Source: an uncultured Pseudomonadales bacterium (GTDB lineage: Bacteria > Pseudomonadota > Gammaproteobacteria > Pseudomonadales > Azotimanducaceae). From it: 37,931 bases of DNA. Positions 12,428-21,153 of the stretch are shown here, in pieces. Every line of letters starts with the position of its first letter. The first letter of the stretch is position 1. The DNA lies in assembly GCA_938036875.1 (NCBI GenBank), contig CALHVX010000100.1, positions 1-37,931 of the forward strand, given 5' to 3'. The notes beneath the pieces are model-generated. The model saw only the letters and a list, made by a program, of their open reading frames with translations. It ran no database searches and was not told the origin of the DNA. Both the position numbers and the translations under genes were made by a program.

Positions 12428-13669
12428 ATGGCCATAATTGTCGCCGGCGGCGGTATCGCTGGCCTGTCCTTCGCTTTAACTTGCCACGAGATAGGCCTGG
12501 ATGTGCAGGTTTATGAAGCCGCTAGTGAGATCAAACCGCTTGGGGTTGGTATTAACCTGCAACCCAATGCCGTACGCGAGTTGTACCAACTGGGCTTGGA
12601 GCAGGATCTGCGCCAGATTGGTATCGAAGCGGAAGAGTGGGCCTTGTTGTTTTATGGCGCTCATCCGGTGTGGTCTGAGCCCCGTGGCACGTTAGCCGGT
12701 TATAACTGGCCGCAATTTTCCGTGCATCGCGGCCAGTTTCACATGCGCTTGCTGGCAAAAGTACGAGAGCGCTTGGGTGACGCCTGTGTGGTGAGCAATG
12801 CCCGGCTCAGCCACTATGACAATCACGTTAGCGGCGTCACCGCATATTTCACCAAAGCGGACGGCTCCAGTTTTTCTCGCGAAGGAGCGTTGTTGGTCGG
12901 CGCGGACGGCATTCACTCCAACGTGCGCCAACAGATGGTCCCAGATCAGCCGGGTGTGCATTGGGGTGGCGCGGTGATGTGGCGCGGGGTATCACGCTAC
13001 AAACCGCCTCGCACCAAAAATTCGTTTGTGATGGTTGGCGGCATTACCCAGCGTTTTATCTGCTATCCAGTAGAACCTTTGGACTCTAATGGTGAAACAT
13101 CACTCAATTGGATTGCTGAGCTGCGGCCAGATGATTCCAGAAGTGTGGACCAGAGCGATTGGAACAAGCCAGCGCAACCAGAGGCCTTCATGTCAGAGTT
13201 TTTGGATTGGACCTTTGATTGGATGGACGTGCCTGACATCGTTGCCAAGGCGGAAGGTATTTGGGAGTACCCCATGGTAGACCGTGACCCCATTGAATCT
13301 TGGTTAGATGGGCGAGTGGTACTTATCGGTGATGCTGCCCATGCCATGTATCCCCACGGGTCCAATGGCGCTAGCCAGGCGATTGTGGATGGTCGTGTTT
13401 TAGGTGCGGCGATTCGAGCCCAAGGGGTAACGCCGGCAGCCCTACAAACCTACGAATCCAAGTTGCTGAAACCCATCAACGAGTTGGTGCTGCGTAATCG
13501 CGGAGAAGGCCCGCTTGGTGTCCTGATTAATATAGAAGAACGTATTGCAGCAGGTTCCAGCATTGAGGAAGCGTTAAACCCTAGCGAAATTGCTGAGTTT
13601 ATGGCCAAGTACAAAGAGGCGGCAGGCTATGCTCGTGATGAGATCAACGCGGCACCGGCCTTGATCTAG
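12428..13669 (+). CDS. FAD-dependent monooxygenase (group A flavoprotein)
   Basis: A 413-residue aromatic-ring-hydroxylase-like enzyme that would use NAD(P)H and O2 to hydroxylate a small, probably aromatic, substrate. The N-terminal FAD motif is VAGGGIAGLSFALTCHEIGL with the acidic residue in QVYEAAS. The DG motif is LLVGADGIHSNVR, and the C-terminal FAD-ribityl motif is VVLIGDAAHAMYPHGSNGAS, as in salicylate and 3-hydroxybenzoate hydroxylases. I chose ATG 12428 because GGGG lies 8 bases upstream and the next residues enter the Rossmann strand at once; GTG 12419 is possible. The following two genes run in the same direction with small gaps. Confidence 0.92.
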   Translation: MAIIVAGGGIAGLSFALTCHEIGLDVQVYEAASEIKPLGVGINLQPNAVRELYQLGLEQDLRQIGIEAEEWALLFYGAHPVWSEPRGTLAGYNWPQFSVHRGQFHMRLLAKVRERLGDACVVSNARLSHYDNHVSGVTAYFTKADGSSFSREGALLVGADGIHSNVRQQMVPDQPGVHWGGAVMWRGVSRYKPPRTKNSFVMVGGITQRFICYPVEPLDSNGETSLNWIAELRPDDSRSVDQSDWNKPAQPEAFMSEFLDWTFDWMDVPDIVAKAEGIWEYPMVDRDPIESWLDGRVVLIGDAAHAMYPHGSNGASQAIVDGRVLGAAIRAQGVTPAALQTYESKLLKPINELVLRNRGEGPLGVLINIEERIAAGSSIEEALNPSEIAEFMAKYKEAAGYARDEINAAPALI

Positions 13670-13705
13670 CAGATGGTTACACGCACTGGCGGTGTTGTTG
13701 AAGTG

Positions 13706-14584
13706 ATGATTGATGTGGCTTTGGTAACCAAGCTTATCGCTACTCAATTTCCTCAGTGGTCAGATTTACCGGTCTCGGCGGTAGCCAACAGCGGTTGGGA
13801 CAATCGAACCTTTCATCTGGGTGATGCGATGTTGGTGCGTCTACCCAGCGGTGAGCACTACGCTCGAGCGGTAGCCAAAGAGCAAACCTGGCTACCCAAG
13901 CTTGCACCGCACCTTCCCTTACCTATTCCTCAACCTTTAGCTTTGGGTAAACCGGACTCAGGTTATCCATGGCCTTGGTCTATATACGGCTGGATTGAGG
14001 GTGAGATTGCACAGCACAACAATTTGCCGAATCTGGATCTCTTTGCGGCGCAGCTCGCGGATTTTTTGCTGGCACTGCGGCAAGTTGATCCTGCAGGGGG
14101 ACCTACGCGCACCATGCGCGGTGGTTCGCTTGAGCTTTGGCAGGGGCAAACAGAGGCCGCGCTTGAAGTGCTAAAAGATCGAATAGATGTCGAGGCGGCA
14201 AGCGAAACTTGGCGGCTCGCACTTCAGGCACCCTTTGAGGATCCGCCGGTTTGGTATCACGGTGATGTGGCGGCGGGAAACCTGTTGGTTCACAACGGAT
14301 CACTGTGCGGAGTTATCGATTTTGGTGGCTTAGGCGTGGGTGATCCAGCTTGTGACATGGCGATCGCTTGGACCTTTCTGGACCCGTCAAGCCGAGCGGT
14401 GTTCCGGCAAGCGTTGAAAGTGAGCGATGCTATCTGGGATCGCGGCCGTGGTTGGGCCTTGTGGAAAGCCATGATTGTGCTGGCTGAGCTTGTTCAAACG
14501 AATGCGATAGAGGCGGGGTCGGCGCAGTATGCACTGGACCAGTTGATTGCAGACGTTCGCTTGGGGGAATCTGCTAGGCTCTGA
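13706..14584 (+). CDS. APH-family phosphotransferase
   Basis: A 292-residue kinase-like protein of the aminoglycoside phosphotransferase family. It has SGWDNRTFHLGDAMLVRLPS (nucleotide loop and strand), a lysine in AVAKEQTWLP, the catalytic loop WYHGDVAAGNLLV and the metal-binding VIDFGGLGVGDPACDMA. The family phosphorylates small alcohols, including antibiotics but more often unknown metabolites; nothing here shows drug resistance. An ATG at 13673 would give 11 more residues, but the family normally begins near MIDVALVTKLI, so 13706 is preferred. The gene starts 36 bases after the monooxygenase stop and appears to be in an operon with it. Confidence 0.88.
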   Translation: MIDVALVTKLIATQFPQWSDLPVSAVANSGWDNRTFHLGDAMLVRLPSGEHYARAVAKEQTWLPKLAPHLPLPIPQPLALGKPDSGYPWPWSIYGWIEGEIAQHNNLPNLDLFAAQLADFLLALRQVDPAGGPTRTMRGGSLELWQGQTEAALEVLKDRIDVEAASETWRLALQAPFEDPPVWYHGDVAAGNLLVHNGSLCGVIDFGGLGVGDPACDMAIAWTFLDPSSRAVFRQALKVSDAIWDRGRGWALWKAMIVLAELVQTNAIEAGSAQYALDQLIADVRLGESARL

Positions 14585-14618
14585 TTTTCCATACCATTGC
14601 CAACAGAGGAGTAAAAAC

Positions 14619-14987
14619 ATGGGTCAAAATGCCGACGTTGTTCGAGAGTTCATTCAAGTCTGGTCCGAGCTAGATACCGATAAGCTGGTGTCTTACTTCA
14701 CCCCGGATGGGGTCTACCACAATATGCCTATGGGCCCCGTTGCAGGCCAAGAAAATCTGGCTAAGTTCATCGGCGAGTTTTTGAAAGCCTGGACGGCTAC
14801 GGACTGGGAGTTGCTGAACCTGGTGGAGTCCGGAGATATTGTGATTGCCGAGCGCATGGACAAAACGCAGGTTGGTGATAAACGAGTGGAGCTACCCTGC
14901 TGCGGTGTCTTTGAGATGCGCGACGGCAAGATTGCCGTCTGGCGCGATTACTTTGATATGCAAACTTACGTTAAAGCGATGTCGTAG
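14619..14987 (+). CDS. Limonene-1,2-epoxide hydrolase-like protein
   Basis: A 122-residue SnoaL-like fold protein with the complete LEH active-site pattern: Y33 and N35 (GVYHNMP), R79 and D81 (AERMDK) and D110 (VWRDYFD). Spacings equal those in Rhodococcus limonene epoxide hydrolase up to a two-residue difference before the last Asp. It should open an epoxide in one step with water. GAGGAG lies 8 bases before ATG 14619. It follows the kinase gene by 34 bases; with the monooxygenase upstream it could form an oxygenation/epoxide-opening route, though that is inference. Confidence 0.88.
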   Translation: MGQNADVVREFIQVWSELDTDKLVSYFTPDGVYHNMPMGPVAGQENLAKFIGEFLKAWTATDWELLNLVESGDIVIAERMDKTQVGDKRVELPCCGVFEMRDGKIAVWRDYFDMQTYVKAMS

Positions 14988-15007
14988 CTGAAGAGCTAGT
15001 TGATCTA

Positions 15008-16762
15008 CTAGTTGCTGGCGGTCGCTTCAACAGACCGCTCATACACTTGCCGGCCGTGAGACCAAGTTTGCTCCACGGTTACGCTTTGCAATTCAGTGCT
15101 CGGCATCAGCAATGGGTTCTTTGACAGTATCACTAGATCCGCCAACTTACCCAGGGCTAGCGTGCCTTTGTCCTTCTCTTCAAATGCTTGATAGGCCGCG
15201 TCAACGGTAACAGCCCGTAATGCTTCGTAGGTCGTGAGCCGTTGGTCAGCCCCTAACACTTGGCCGCTACGGGTCAACCGATTGGTTGTCGCCCAAAGGA
15301 GCCGCATCACGTTTGGTGGAACAACGGGTGCATCGTTGTGTAGGGTGAAGTGCATATTGCGACGTACCGCAGAGCGCGTGGCGCTGATGTTGGCCGCACG
15401 CTCAGCGCCAAAGACGGAATCGCGATGCCAGTCACCCCAGTAGAACACGTGTGCTGAGAAGAACGATGGGATCATGTTGAGTGCAGCCATCTCGTCCAAC
15501 TGATCTTTACGCGCCGCTTGTGCATGGATCATAACGGTGCGGTGGTCTAAAGCGGTGTTGCCGGCAAGGCCTTTGGTTACCGCTTGGATCAACATGTCAC
15601 CGGCGGCGTCGCCGTTGGCGTGTGCCAGAATGGGAATGCCTGCGTTTAAGTAGTAGCTAACCAAGCTTTGGACTTGGGGCATGGGCAGGCTAGGGTAGCC
15701 GCGATAGTCTGCGTCCAGACCTTTAGGCGGGACAGCATAAGGTTTGCTTAAGAAAGCGGTTTTACCTTGCGGTGAGCCATCGAGCATGAGCTTTACGCCA
15801 CCCACCTTAAACCGTTTGTTGTATTCACCAACCGCCCAGGCTTCTGGTAGCGGTTCCGCTTTTCGGGTGAGAGGGAAGGCCACAACATCCAGGTTCAACA
15901 TATCTGCAGCGGCGGCCGCTTGCAGCAAGCTCACGACTTCAGCTGAGGCTGCGCCGTCTTGTGCGGTGGTAATGCCATAGCTTGCATACTCAGCTAGGGC
16001 GGCAGACACGCTGGCCATCGGATCTGTATTGACGCTATACATATAACTGCGCAGTGGATAAGTCGCGCTTTCTTCCAAAACACCGTTAGGCTCACCATTG
16101 GCTAAGCGGCGAATAATGCCGCCATCGGGGTCTGGTGTATCCGCGTTGATGCCAGCAATTTGGAGCGCTTTTGAGTTTGCCGCGGCCAAATGGCCGGAAA
16201 CGTGGACTAAGGCAATGGGGTGCTCGGTGGACACCGCATCTAAGTCGGAGCGAGTTGGGTGGCGTTGCTCTTTGAGTAGCGAATCATCGTAGCCGCGACC
16301 AACAACCCAACTGTCGGCAGCAAGCGTTTGTTTTGCCATGTGGGCGCGCAGTTCATCTTGCAGCTCTGCAATGTTGGTGACGCCACCAACCGGTGGGCTT
16401 GCTAGATTGGCCATCTGCAAGGTGATACCCACAGAAGCGATGTGCCCGTGGGCGTCGATGAAACCGGGTAACAGTGCTCGCTCGCCCAGCTCAACAACCT
16501 TGGTTTCTGGACCGGTATGTGCATCGACATCGTCGCGGCTACCCATCCAAACAATGCGCTCACCGCGTACTGCAACCGCCGTTGGTGCATTCTCTTGTGC
16601 TTCCATCGTAATGATGTGTTCACCGGTGAAGATGGTGTCTGCGCCTTTTGCAGCCCAGCTAAAGGGGCTGGCCAGCGCGAGCTGGAATGCAACCAGTGCA
16701 AGACCGGTTGCTCGCTTAAGCGAGTTTAGTGGGTTAGTCCCCAGATAGTTGATTACGTTCAT
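15008..16762 (-). CDS. Exported amidohydrolase (YtcJ-like, amidohydrolase 3)
   Basis: A 584-residue metal-dependent amidohydrolase of the YtcJ/AtzF-like group. Residues 15-38 look like a signal peptide (ALVAFQLALASPFSWAA), so it should act in the periplasm. Metal ligands include H105 and H107 (FIDAHGHIAS), further histidines in ILAHANGDAAGD and HRTVMIHAQ, and the Asp in TLHNDAPVVPP. The likely substrate is an N-acyl amine or other amide; the specificity cannot be read. The ATG at 16762 lies inside the end of the symporter gene, preceded by GAGGAG with 10-base spacing, so the two are translationally coupled. Confidence 0.9.
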   Translation of the reverse strand: MNVINYLGTNPLNSLKRATGLALVAFQLALASPFSWAAKGADTIFTGEHIITMEAQENAPTAVAVRGERIVWMGSRDDVDAHTGPETKVVELGERALLPGFIDAHGHIASVGITLQMANLASPPVGGVTNIAELQDELRAHMAKQTLAADSWVVGRGYDDSLLKEQRHPTRSDLDAVSTEHPIALVHVSGHLAAANSKALQIAGINADTPDPDGGIIRRLANGEPNGVLEESATYPLRSYMYSVNTDPMASVSAALAEYASYGITTAQDGAASAEVVSLLQAAAAADMLNLDVVAFPLTRKAEPLPEAWAVGEYNKRFKVGGVKLMLDGSPQGKTAFLSKPYAVPPKGLDADYRGYPSLPMPQVQSLVSYYLNAGIPILAHANGDAAGDMLIQAVTKGLAGNTALDHRTVMIHAQAARKDQLDEMAALNMIPSFFSAHVFYWGDWHRDSVFGAERAANISATRSAVRRNMHFTLHNDAPVVPPNVMRLLWATTNRLTRSGQVLGADQRLTTYEALRAVTVDAAYQAFEEKDKGTLALGKLADLVILSKNPLLMPSTELQSVTVEQTWSHGRQVYERSVEATASN

Positions 16763-18143
16763 AGGCTTCTAACTCCTCGCGCACCACGGGTGCTAGTAAA
16801 TACAATCCCAGTAAGTTGGGTATGGCAACAACAAAGACTAGGGCATCGGACAGATCGATAAGCGAACCGAGCTGAACGCTGGCCCCTAGTACAACAAAAA
16901 CTAAAAAGAACAACTTGAAGCCGATTTGCGCAAGCGGGTGATTGCCCACCAGATATTCAAAAGCTTTAAGTCCGTAGTAGGACCAAGCTAGCATCGTAGA
17001 AAAAGCAAACAAGATAGCGGCTACCGACAAGGGGATGGGTGACCAACTTAAGGTACTGGCAAATGCTTGGGTGGTCAGCTCAATACCACTGACCTCACCG
17101 GTCATGCCGGGTTCGTACACCGTGGTAATAATGACCAACGCGGTCATGGTGCATATAACCACGGTATCGATGAAAGGCTCTAACAGGGCAACGTACCCTT
17201 CAGAGACCGGGTGTTTGGTTTTTGCGGTAGCGTGAGCAATGGCTGCCGATCCTAAACCGGCCTCGTTTGAAAAGGCTGCACGGCGAAAGCCCAAAATCAT
17301 GACCCCAAGCACGCCGCCGGCAACCCCTTGTGGATTGAATGCACCATCAATGATGGCGACAAAGGCGGCCGGTATGGCGCTGGCGTTCATGAGCAAAATG
17401 ACCAACGCGGAGAGGACGTATAGCAGTGCCATGCCGGGTACTAGCTTTGCGGTGGTTCGCGCGATGCTCTGAATGCCACCTAAAATCACCAGCCCCACGG
17501 CAATGGCTAAGATCAAGCCGACAACCCAGGTGGAATCAGCAAACAAGCCGCCGCTCACATCCACAAAGATGGCGGTCGCCTGGTTGGACTGAAACATATT
17601 GCCGATGCCCAAACAGCCGATGACCATACTGGCCGCATAAAAAATGCCGAGCCCTTTGCCGAGCTTGTGCCAGTTGCGTTCCGCCAGGCCGCGCTCCAGG
17701 TAATACATGGGGCCGCCGGATACGCTACCGTCTTCGTGTTGCACGCGATAACGCACGCCCAGCGTACATTCCGCGAATTTGGTGGCCATACCAAGCAGGC
17801 CGGCCACAATCAGCCAGAAGGTTGCGCCGGGGCCGCCGATAGAGATCGCCACCGCAACACCAGCTATGTTGCCGATACCCACGGTGCCCGAGATGGCGGT
17901 GGTTAAGGCTTGAAACTGCGATATCTCGCCGGGGTCATCATCATTGAGGCTGTTGCCGCGGGTTCGATTAGGCATGACTAGCCGAATCGCGTGTGCAAAA
18001 CCACGCAGGTTGATGAAGCGTAGATAGAGGGTGAAGAAGACGCCGCCGCCGATCAACCATAAGACGATCAGTGGGACAGGGGTGCCGAAGATTGTCGGCG
18101 AGTAGAAAATGAACGCCGACAGGGCTTCGGAAAAGGGGCGCAT
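16734..18143 (-). CDS. Sodium:alanine/glycine symporter (AGCS family)
   Basis: A 469-residue inner-membrane transporter of the AGCS family, which moves alanine, glycine or related small amino acids in with Na+. Family markers include FQALTTAISGTVGIGNIAGVA near residues 77-97, GGPGATFWLIVAGLLGMATKFAE, GGPMYYLERGL and FRRAAFSNEAGLGSAAIAHA. About ten to eleven membrane helices are visible. Its end overlaps the start of the amidohydrolase gene by 29 bases, so the amino acid released by that periplasmic enzyme may be what this protein imports. That link is inference; the family call is firm. Confidence 0.93.
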   Translation of the reverse strand: MRPFSEALSAFIFYSPTIFGTPVPLIVLWLIGGGVFFTLYLRFINLRGFAHAIRLVMPNRTRGNSLNDDDPGEISQFQALTTAISGTVGIGNIAGVAVAISIGGPGATFWLIVAGLLGMATKFAECTLGVRYRVQHEDGSVSGGPMYYLERGLAERNWHKLGKGLGIFYAASMVIGCLGIGNMFQSNQATAIFVDVSGGLFADSTWVVGLILAIAVGLVILGGIQSIARTTAKLVPGMALLYVLSALVILLMNASAIPAAFVAIIDGAFNPQGVAGGVLGVMILGFRRAAFSNEAGLGSAAIAHATAKTKHPVSEGYVALLEPFIDTVVICTMTALVIITTVYEPGMTGEVSGIELTTQAFASTLSWSPIPLSVAAILFAFSTMLAWSYYGLKAFEYLVGNHPLAQIGFKLFFLVFVVLGASVQLGSLIDLSDALVFVVAIPNLLGLYLLAPVVREELEAYERNQLSGD

Positions 18144-18221
18144 GGCGCTGTCGGCTAGGCTATCCCAACTATCGATGGGCTACTTCCTCGGGTTTGGCCG
18201 CGATGGCGTAAGCGGCTAAGT

Positions 18222-19379
18222 TTACCCTAGCGTGCGCCCGATTAATTCCTTCATGATCTCGTTAGTACCACCGTAAATTTTTTGCACACGCGCATCGGTG
18301 TATAGACGCGATATTTCATACTCATCCATGTAACCGGCGCCACCATGAAACTGCAGGCATTTGTCGATCAAATCGCACTGCTGCTCGGTGCACCAGTACT
18401 TGGCCATGCTGGCGGTTGTTGCATCAAGCTTGCCTTCCATATGCTGCACCAAGCACTGGTCAACAAAGGTACGTGCAATTCTCAAGTTGGTTTTGCATTC
18501 CGCCAAGGTGAACTTGGTGTTCTGGAAGTCTAGGACCCGTTGGCCGAAGGCTTGGCGTTCTTTAACGAAGTCCAAGGTGACATCCATGGCCCGCTCCATG
18601 CTAACCACGGCCGCTTGGCCAATGCTCAAGCGTTCTTGTGGCAATTGGTTCATGAGCTGAAAGAAACCTTCGCCCTCTGTTTCGCCGAGCAGGTTGCCCA
18701 CCGGTACCCGACAGTCCTCAAAAAACAGCTCTGAGGTGTCCGCTGACTTTTGCCCCATCTTTTTAAGGTTGCGACCCCGTTTGAAGCCTGGATTGTCATC
18801 GGTTTCTACCACAATAAGGGAGATACCTTTGGCACGGGCATTGGGATCGGTTTTGGCTACTACAATGACCATGCCGCACTGCTGGCCGTTGGTGATGTAG
18901 GTTTTAGAGCCGTTGATGACGTACTCATCGCCGTCGCGTACCGCGGTGGTGCGCACGGCTTGCAAGTCTGAGCCGGTATTGGGCTCGGTCATGGCAATAG
19001 CACCTACCATGTCACCGCTAGCCATTTGCGGCAGCCAGCGCTGCTTTTGCTCGGTGCTGCCGTAGTGCTTGATATAAGGCGCCACAATAGAGCTGTGCAC
19101 TTGGTTGCCCCAGCCGGTAACACCAGCGCGATGCATCTCTTCCATAATGACGGTGTCGTAGCGGTAATCGCCGCCACCACCGCCAAATTCAGCGGGTATC
19201 TCGGCGCATAGCAAACCGGCACTGCCTGCCTGGTTCCAGGCGCTGCGGTCAACGTAGCCCTGCTCGTTCCAGCGTTCGACGTGCGGTGCAAATTCTTTGT
19301 TGAAAAATTTCCTAGCTGCATCTTGCAGCATGGCCAGCTCGTCGTTCATCCAAGGTGATTGATAGTTTTCGTATTCCAC
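18222..19379 (-). CDS. Acyl-CoA dehydrogenase, long-chain type
   Basis: A 385-residue flavoenzyme that introduces the first double bond in beta-oxidation. AMTEPNTGSDLQAVRTTA and the KTYITNG strand are the FAD/substrate-binding signatures. The C-terminal IYGGTNEIMKELIGR has Gly where medium-chain enzymes have the catalytic Glu; instead the base is E249 in LPQERL, as in long-chain and isovaleryl-type enzymes. The start is GTG 19379 with GAGAG 7 bases away. It stands between the symporter and the SMP-30 gene on the same strand, each separated by more than 50 bases. Confidence 0.93.
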   Translation of the reverse strand: MEYENYQSPWMNDELAMLQDAARKFFNKEFAPHVERWNEQGYVDRSAWNQAGSAGLLCAEIPAEFGGGGGDYRYDTVIMEEMHRAGVTGWGNQVHSSIVAPYIKHYGSTEQKQRWLPQMASGDMVGAIAMTEPNTGSDLQAVRTTAVRDGDEYVINGSKTYITNGQQCGMVIVVAKTDPNARAKGISLIVVETDDNPGFKRGRNLKKMGQKSADTSELFFEDCRVPVGNLLGETEGEGFFQLMNQLPQERLSIGQAAVVSMERAMDVTLDFVKERQAFGQRVLDFQNTKFTLAECKTNLRIARTFVDQCLVQHMEGKLDATTASMAKYWCTEQQCDLIDKCLQFHGGAGYMDEYEISRLYTDARVQKIYGGTNEIMKELIGRTLG

Positions 19380-19435
19380 GTTAGCTCTCTTCTGTTGTGT
19401 CGTTAAATTGTTGGTGGTGCAAACGCAGTCATGAT

Positions 19436-20269
19436 TTAAGGTAACCCTGCACCAGCGTAAGGAGCTGTAACTCGTAGCACCTGCGCCCCTTTTTCTTTGG
19501 CCGCAGCAGCCGGCTTGGAGGACTTGGAGGTCAGTATGTACAAGTGGGTTTCACTTAACATGCAGGCGAACGCCCCGCGATCGACCGAAACCTCATGGGT
19601 TACCACGCCGCTTTCAGTCAAGCGTAGACAATTGTTGGTGCTGGGTGATGCTACCCAAACACCACCTGCTGCATCGAGGCAAATGCCATCGGGCACGGCG
19701 CCTTCGGGCAATTCGGCCCAAAGTCGCTTGGGACCTAGATCACCGTTTGCTTCGATGGGGAATGCGCTTAAACACCCAGCAAATGTTTCAGCCAATATAA
19801 GTGTCTTACCGTTTTCTGTTATGACCGCACCATTCGGAAATAGCACGTCTTGCGCAACCACTCTGGCTGCACCGTCAGGTTCGACGCAGATTAACTGTGT
19901 TGTGGTGGGTGGCGCGTCATTATTGATGTCGTAACCAAAGTTACCCACGTAGGCTCGCCCTTGCGCGTCCACTACCATGTCATTGCAATGGAAATCGGCA
20001 AGCTGGCTTAAATCCGCATGGGTGTGGAGCTGCGTTCCGTCGTAACGCAGGACCCGACGATCTTCCATAGAGACGATCAGCAGCTCACCGCCAGGTAGCC
20101 AGCCCAAGCCGGAAGGGCAGTTGGGCACTTCGACGATGGTCTCGACGCTGCCATCTGGGGCCATGCGCAACACTTGGTGGGCGTGCATGTCCGATAACCA
20201 AAGGTGGCCATCCCGCCAGCGGGGGCCTTCGCCAAAGCACAGGCCATCAAGCAAAAGTTCAGGTTTCAT
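19436..20269 (-). CDS. SMP-30/gluconolactonase/LRE family protein
   Basis: A 277-residue six-bladed beta-propeller of the SMP-30/gluconolactonase family. Typical elements are LCFGEGPRWRDGHLWLSDMH (metal Glu in the first blade), NCPSGLGWLPGG, HCNDMVVDAQGRAYVGNFGYD (Asn and Asp ligands) and PDGICLDAAGGVWVASP. It probably hydrolyses a lactone or related ester with a divalent metal; the family is too broad to name a substrate. There is no signal peptide. It is read away from the LEA-like lipoprotein gene, with 259 bases between their starts. Confidence 0.9.
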   Translation of the reverse strand: MKPELLLDGLCFGEGPRWRDGHLWLSDMHAHQVLRMAPDGSVETIVEVPNCPSGLGWLPGGELLIVSMEDRRVLRYDGTQLHTHADLSQLADFHCNDMVVDAQGRAYVGNFGYDINNDAPPTTTQLICVEPDGAARVVAQDVLFPNGAVITENGKTLILAETFAGCLSAFPIEANGDLGPKRLWAELPEGAVPDGICLDAAGGVWVASPSTNNCLRLTESGVVTHEVSVDRGAFACMLSETHLYILTSKSSKPAAAAKEKGAQVLRVTAPYAGAGLP

Positions 20270-20446
20270 GGGGCTCCTAAGTCGGTTTGGGCAGGTTTGA
20301 GCAAATCAGGTGTCAATGTTGTTACATAAGCAATTTGCAGTGTACTACTGGTTCTGCGCTTATTCGGGTATTCTCTGCGCACTGGGACCCTGGGTGACAC
20401 AGGCTGCTCGCTGGGTAACCACTTGGTATTCCCTTGGGGTTGCTCG

Positions 20447-20476
20447 TTGGGACCGGTTTTGTATAACTCATATAAT
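20447..20476 (+). promoter_or_regulatory. Probable sigma-70 promoter of the repeat lipoprotein
   Basis: TTGGGA (20447-20452) and a consensus TATAAT (20471-20476) are 18 bases apart. The start would fall near 20484, giving a leader of about 45 bases that contains the small perfect hairpin TGGGT/ACCCA. The rest of the divergent gap 20270-20446 shows no gene. Confidence 0.6.
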
Positions 20477-20528
20477 GATAGTGGGCTGGGTAATTAACCC
20501 ACAAAGGCCCCGTAAAGGAGACACACGA

Positions 20529-20936
20529 ATGAAATTAATCCGAATTTTAGCCATTGTTGCTTTAACTGTAGGTATTGCTGCCTGTGGTGAGCAAGCTAGT
20601 AATGCTGGTGACGCGATGAAGAATGCTGCTGACGCGGCTGGTGATGCAGCAGGAAGTGCTGTGGATGCCGCTGGTGATGCTGCAGGAAGTGCGGTTGATG
20701 CTGCTGGCGACGCTGGTTCTGCTGTATCAGGCGCTGCTGGCGATCTGATGGACGGCGCTAAGGACATGGCTGGCGGTGCTTCAGACATGGTAGGCGATGC
20801 TACTGACGCTGTGAAAGACAAAGCAGGCGACATGGCTGATGCGGCTGGTGACAAGCTGAAAGATGCGGCTGAAGGCCTTAAATCTGATGCCATCGAAGCT
20901 GGCAAAGATAAGATGAAGGATGCGATGAATAACTAG
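20529..20936 (+). CDS. Lipoprotein with LEA-like 11-residue repeats
   Basis: A 135-residue small lipoprotein: signal KLIRILAIVALTVGIAAC with the lipid-carrying Cys at residue 18. The mature chain is nearly all Ala, Gly, Asp, Lys and Ser, built from the 11-residue unit DAAGDAAGSAV repeated three times and then a looser series (KDKAGDMADAAGDKLKDAAEG). This periodicity resembles group 3 late-embryogenesis-abundant proteins, which are unfolded when wet and helical when dry or membrane-bound. AAAGGAG precedes the ATG at 20529; a longer upstream frame is rejected. It may be an abundant envelope stress or spacer protein. The promoter looks strong. Confidence 0.85.
   Translation: MKLIRILAIVALTVGIAACGEQASNAGDAMKNAADAAGDAAGSAVDAAGDAAGSAVDAAGDAGSAVSGAAGDLMDGAKDMAGGASDMVGDATDAVKDKAGDMADAAGDKLKDAAEGLKSDAIEAGKDKMKDAMNN
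20631..20726 (+). repeat. In-frame tandem repeat (33, 33, 30 bases)
   Basis: Three consecutive units start at 20631, 20664 and 20697 with differences mostly at third codon positions, so the protein repeat is being kept while the DNA drifts. The third unit has lost one codon. Confidence 0.85.
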
Positions 20937-20957
20937 CCTACAACGCTAGGTACCATC

Positions 20958-20986
20958 CTTGGGGGTAGGGTTCTCTTACCCCCAAG
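20958..20986 (+). terminator. Hairpin after the repeat lipoprotein gene
   Basis: CTTGGGGGTA (20958-20967) and TACCCCCAAG (20977-20986) form a perfect 10-base stem with a 9-base loop, 22 bases after the stop codon. No T run follows, so termination may be inefficient or the hairpin may protect the transcript end. Confidence 0.65.
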
Positions 20987-21153
20987 AGTCCCCGTTAGTT
21001 CGATCTTGCTCCCCGCCGTCTAGGCTGAATTCCCCCCAAGGCACAATTACGCCCGAATCTCGCGTCACCGGGCCTTTCAGGGTAGACTTTGGCGACAAAA
21101 ATTTAACCATTGGGTCTTCGGATCTGACTTTAGAGTAATCCTTAGGGGGAATT

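Noticed and set aside
20310-20528. Upstream extension of the repeat lipoprotein
   Set aside because: It would bury the promoter and ribosome site and hide the lipoprotein signal.
20468-20905. 145-codon frame antisense to the repeat lipoprotein
   Set aside because: Its open length is a by-product of the Ala/Gly/Asp-rich repeat on the other strand.
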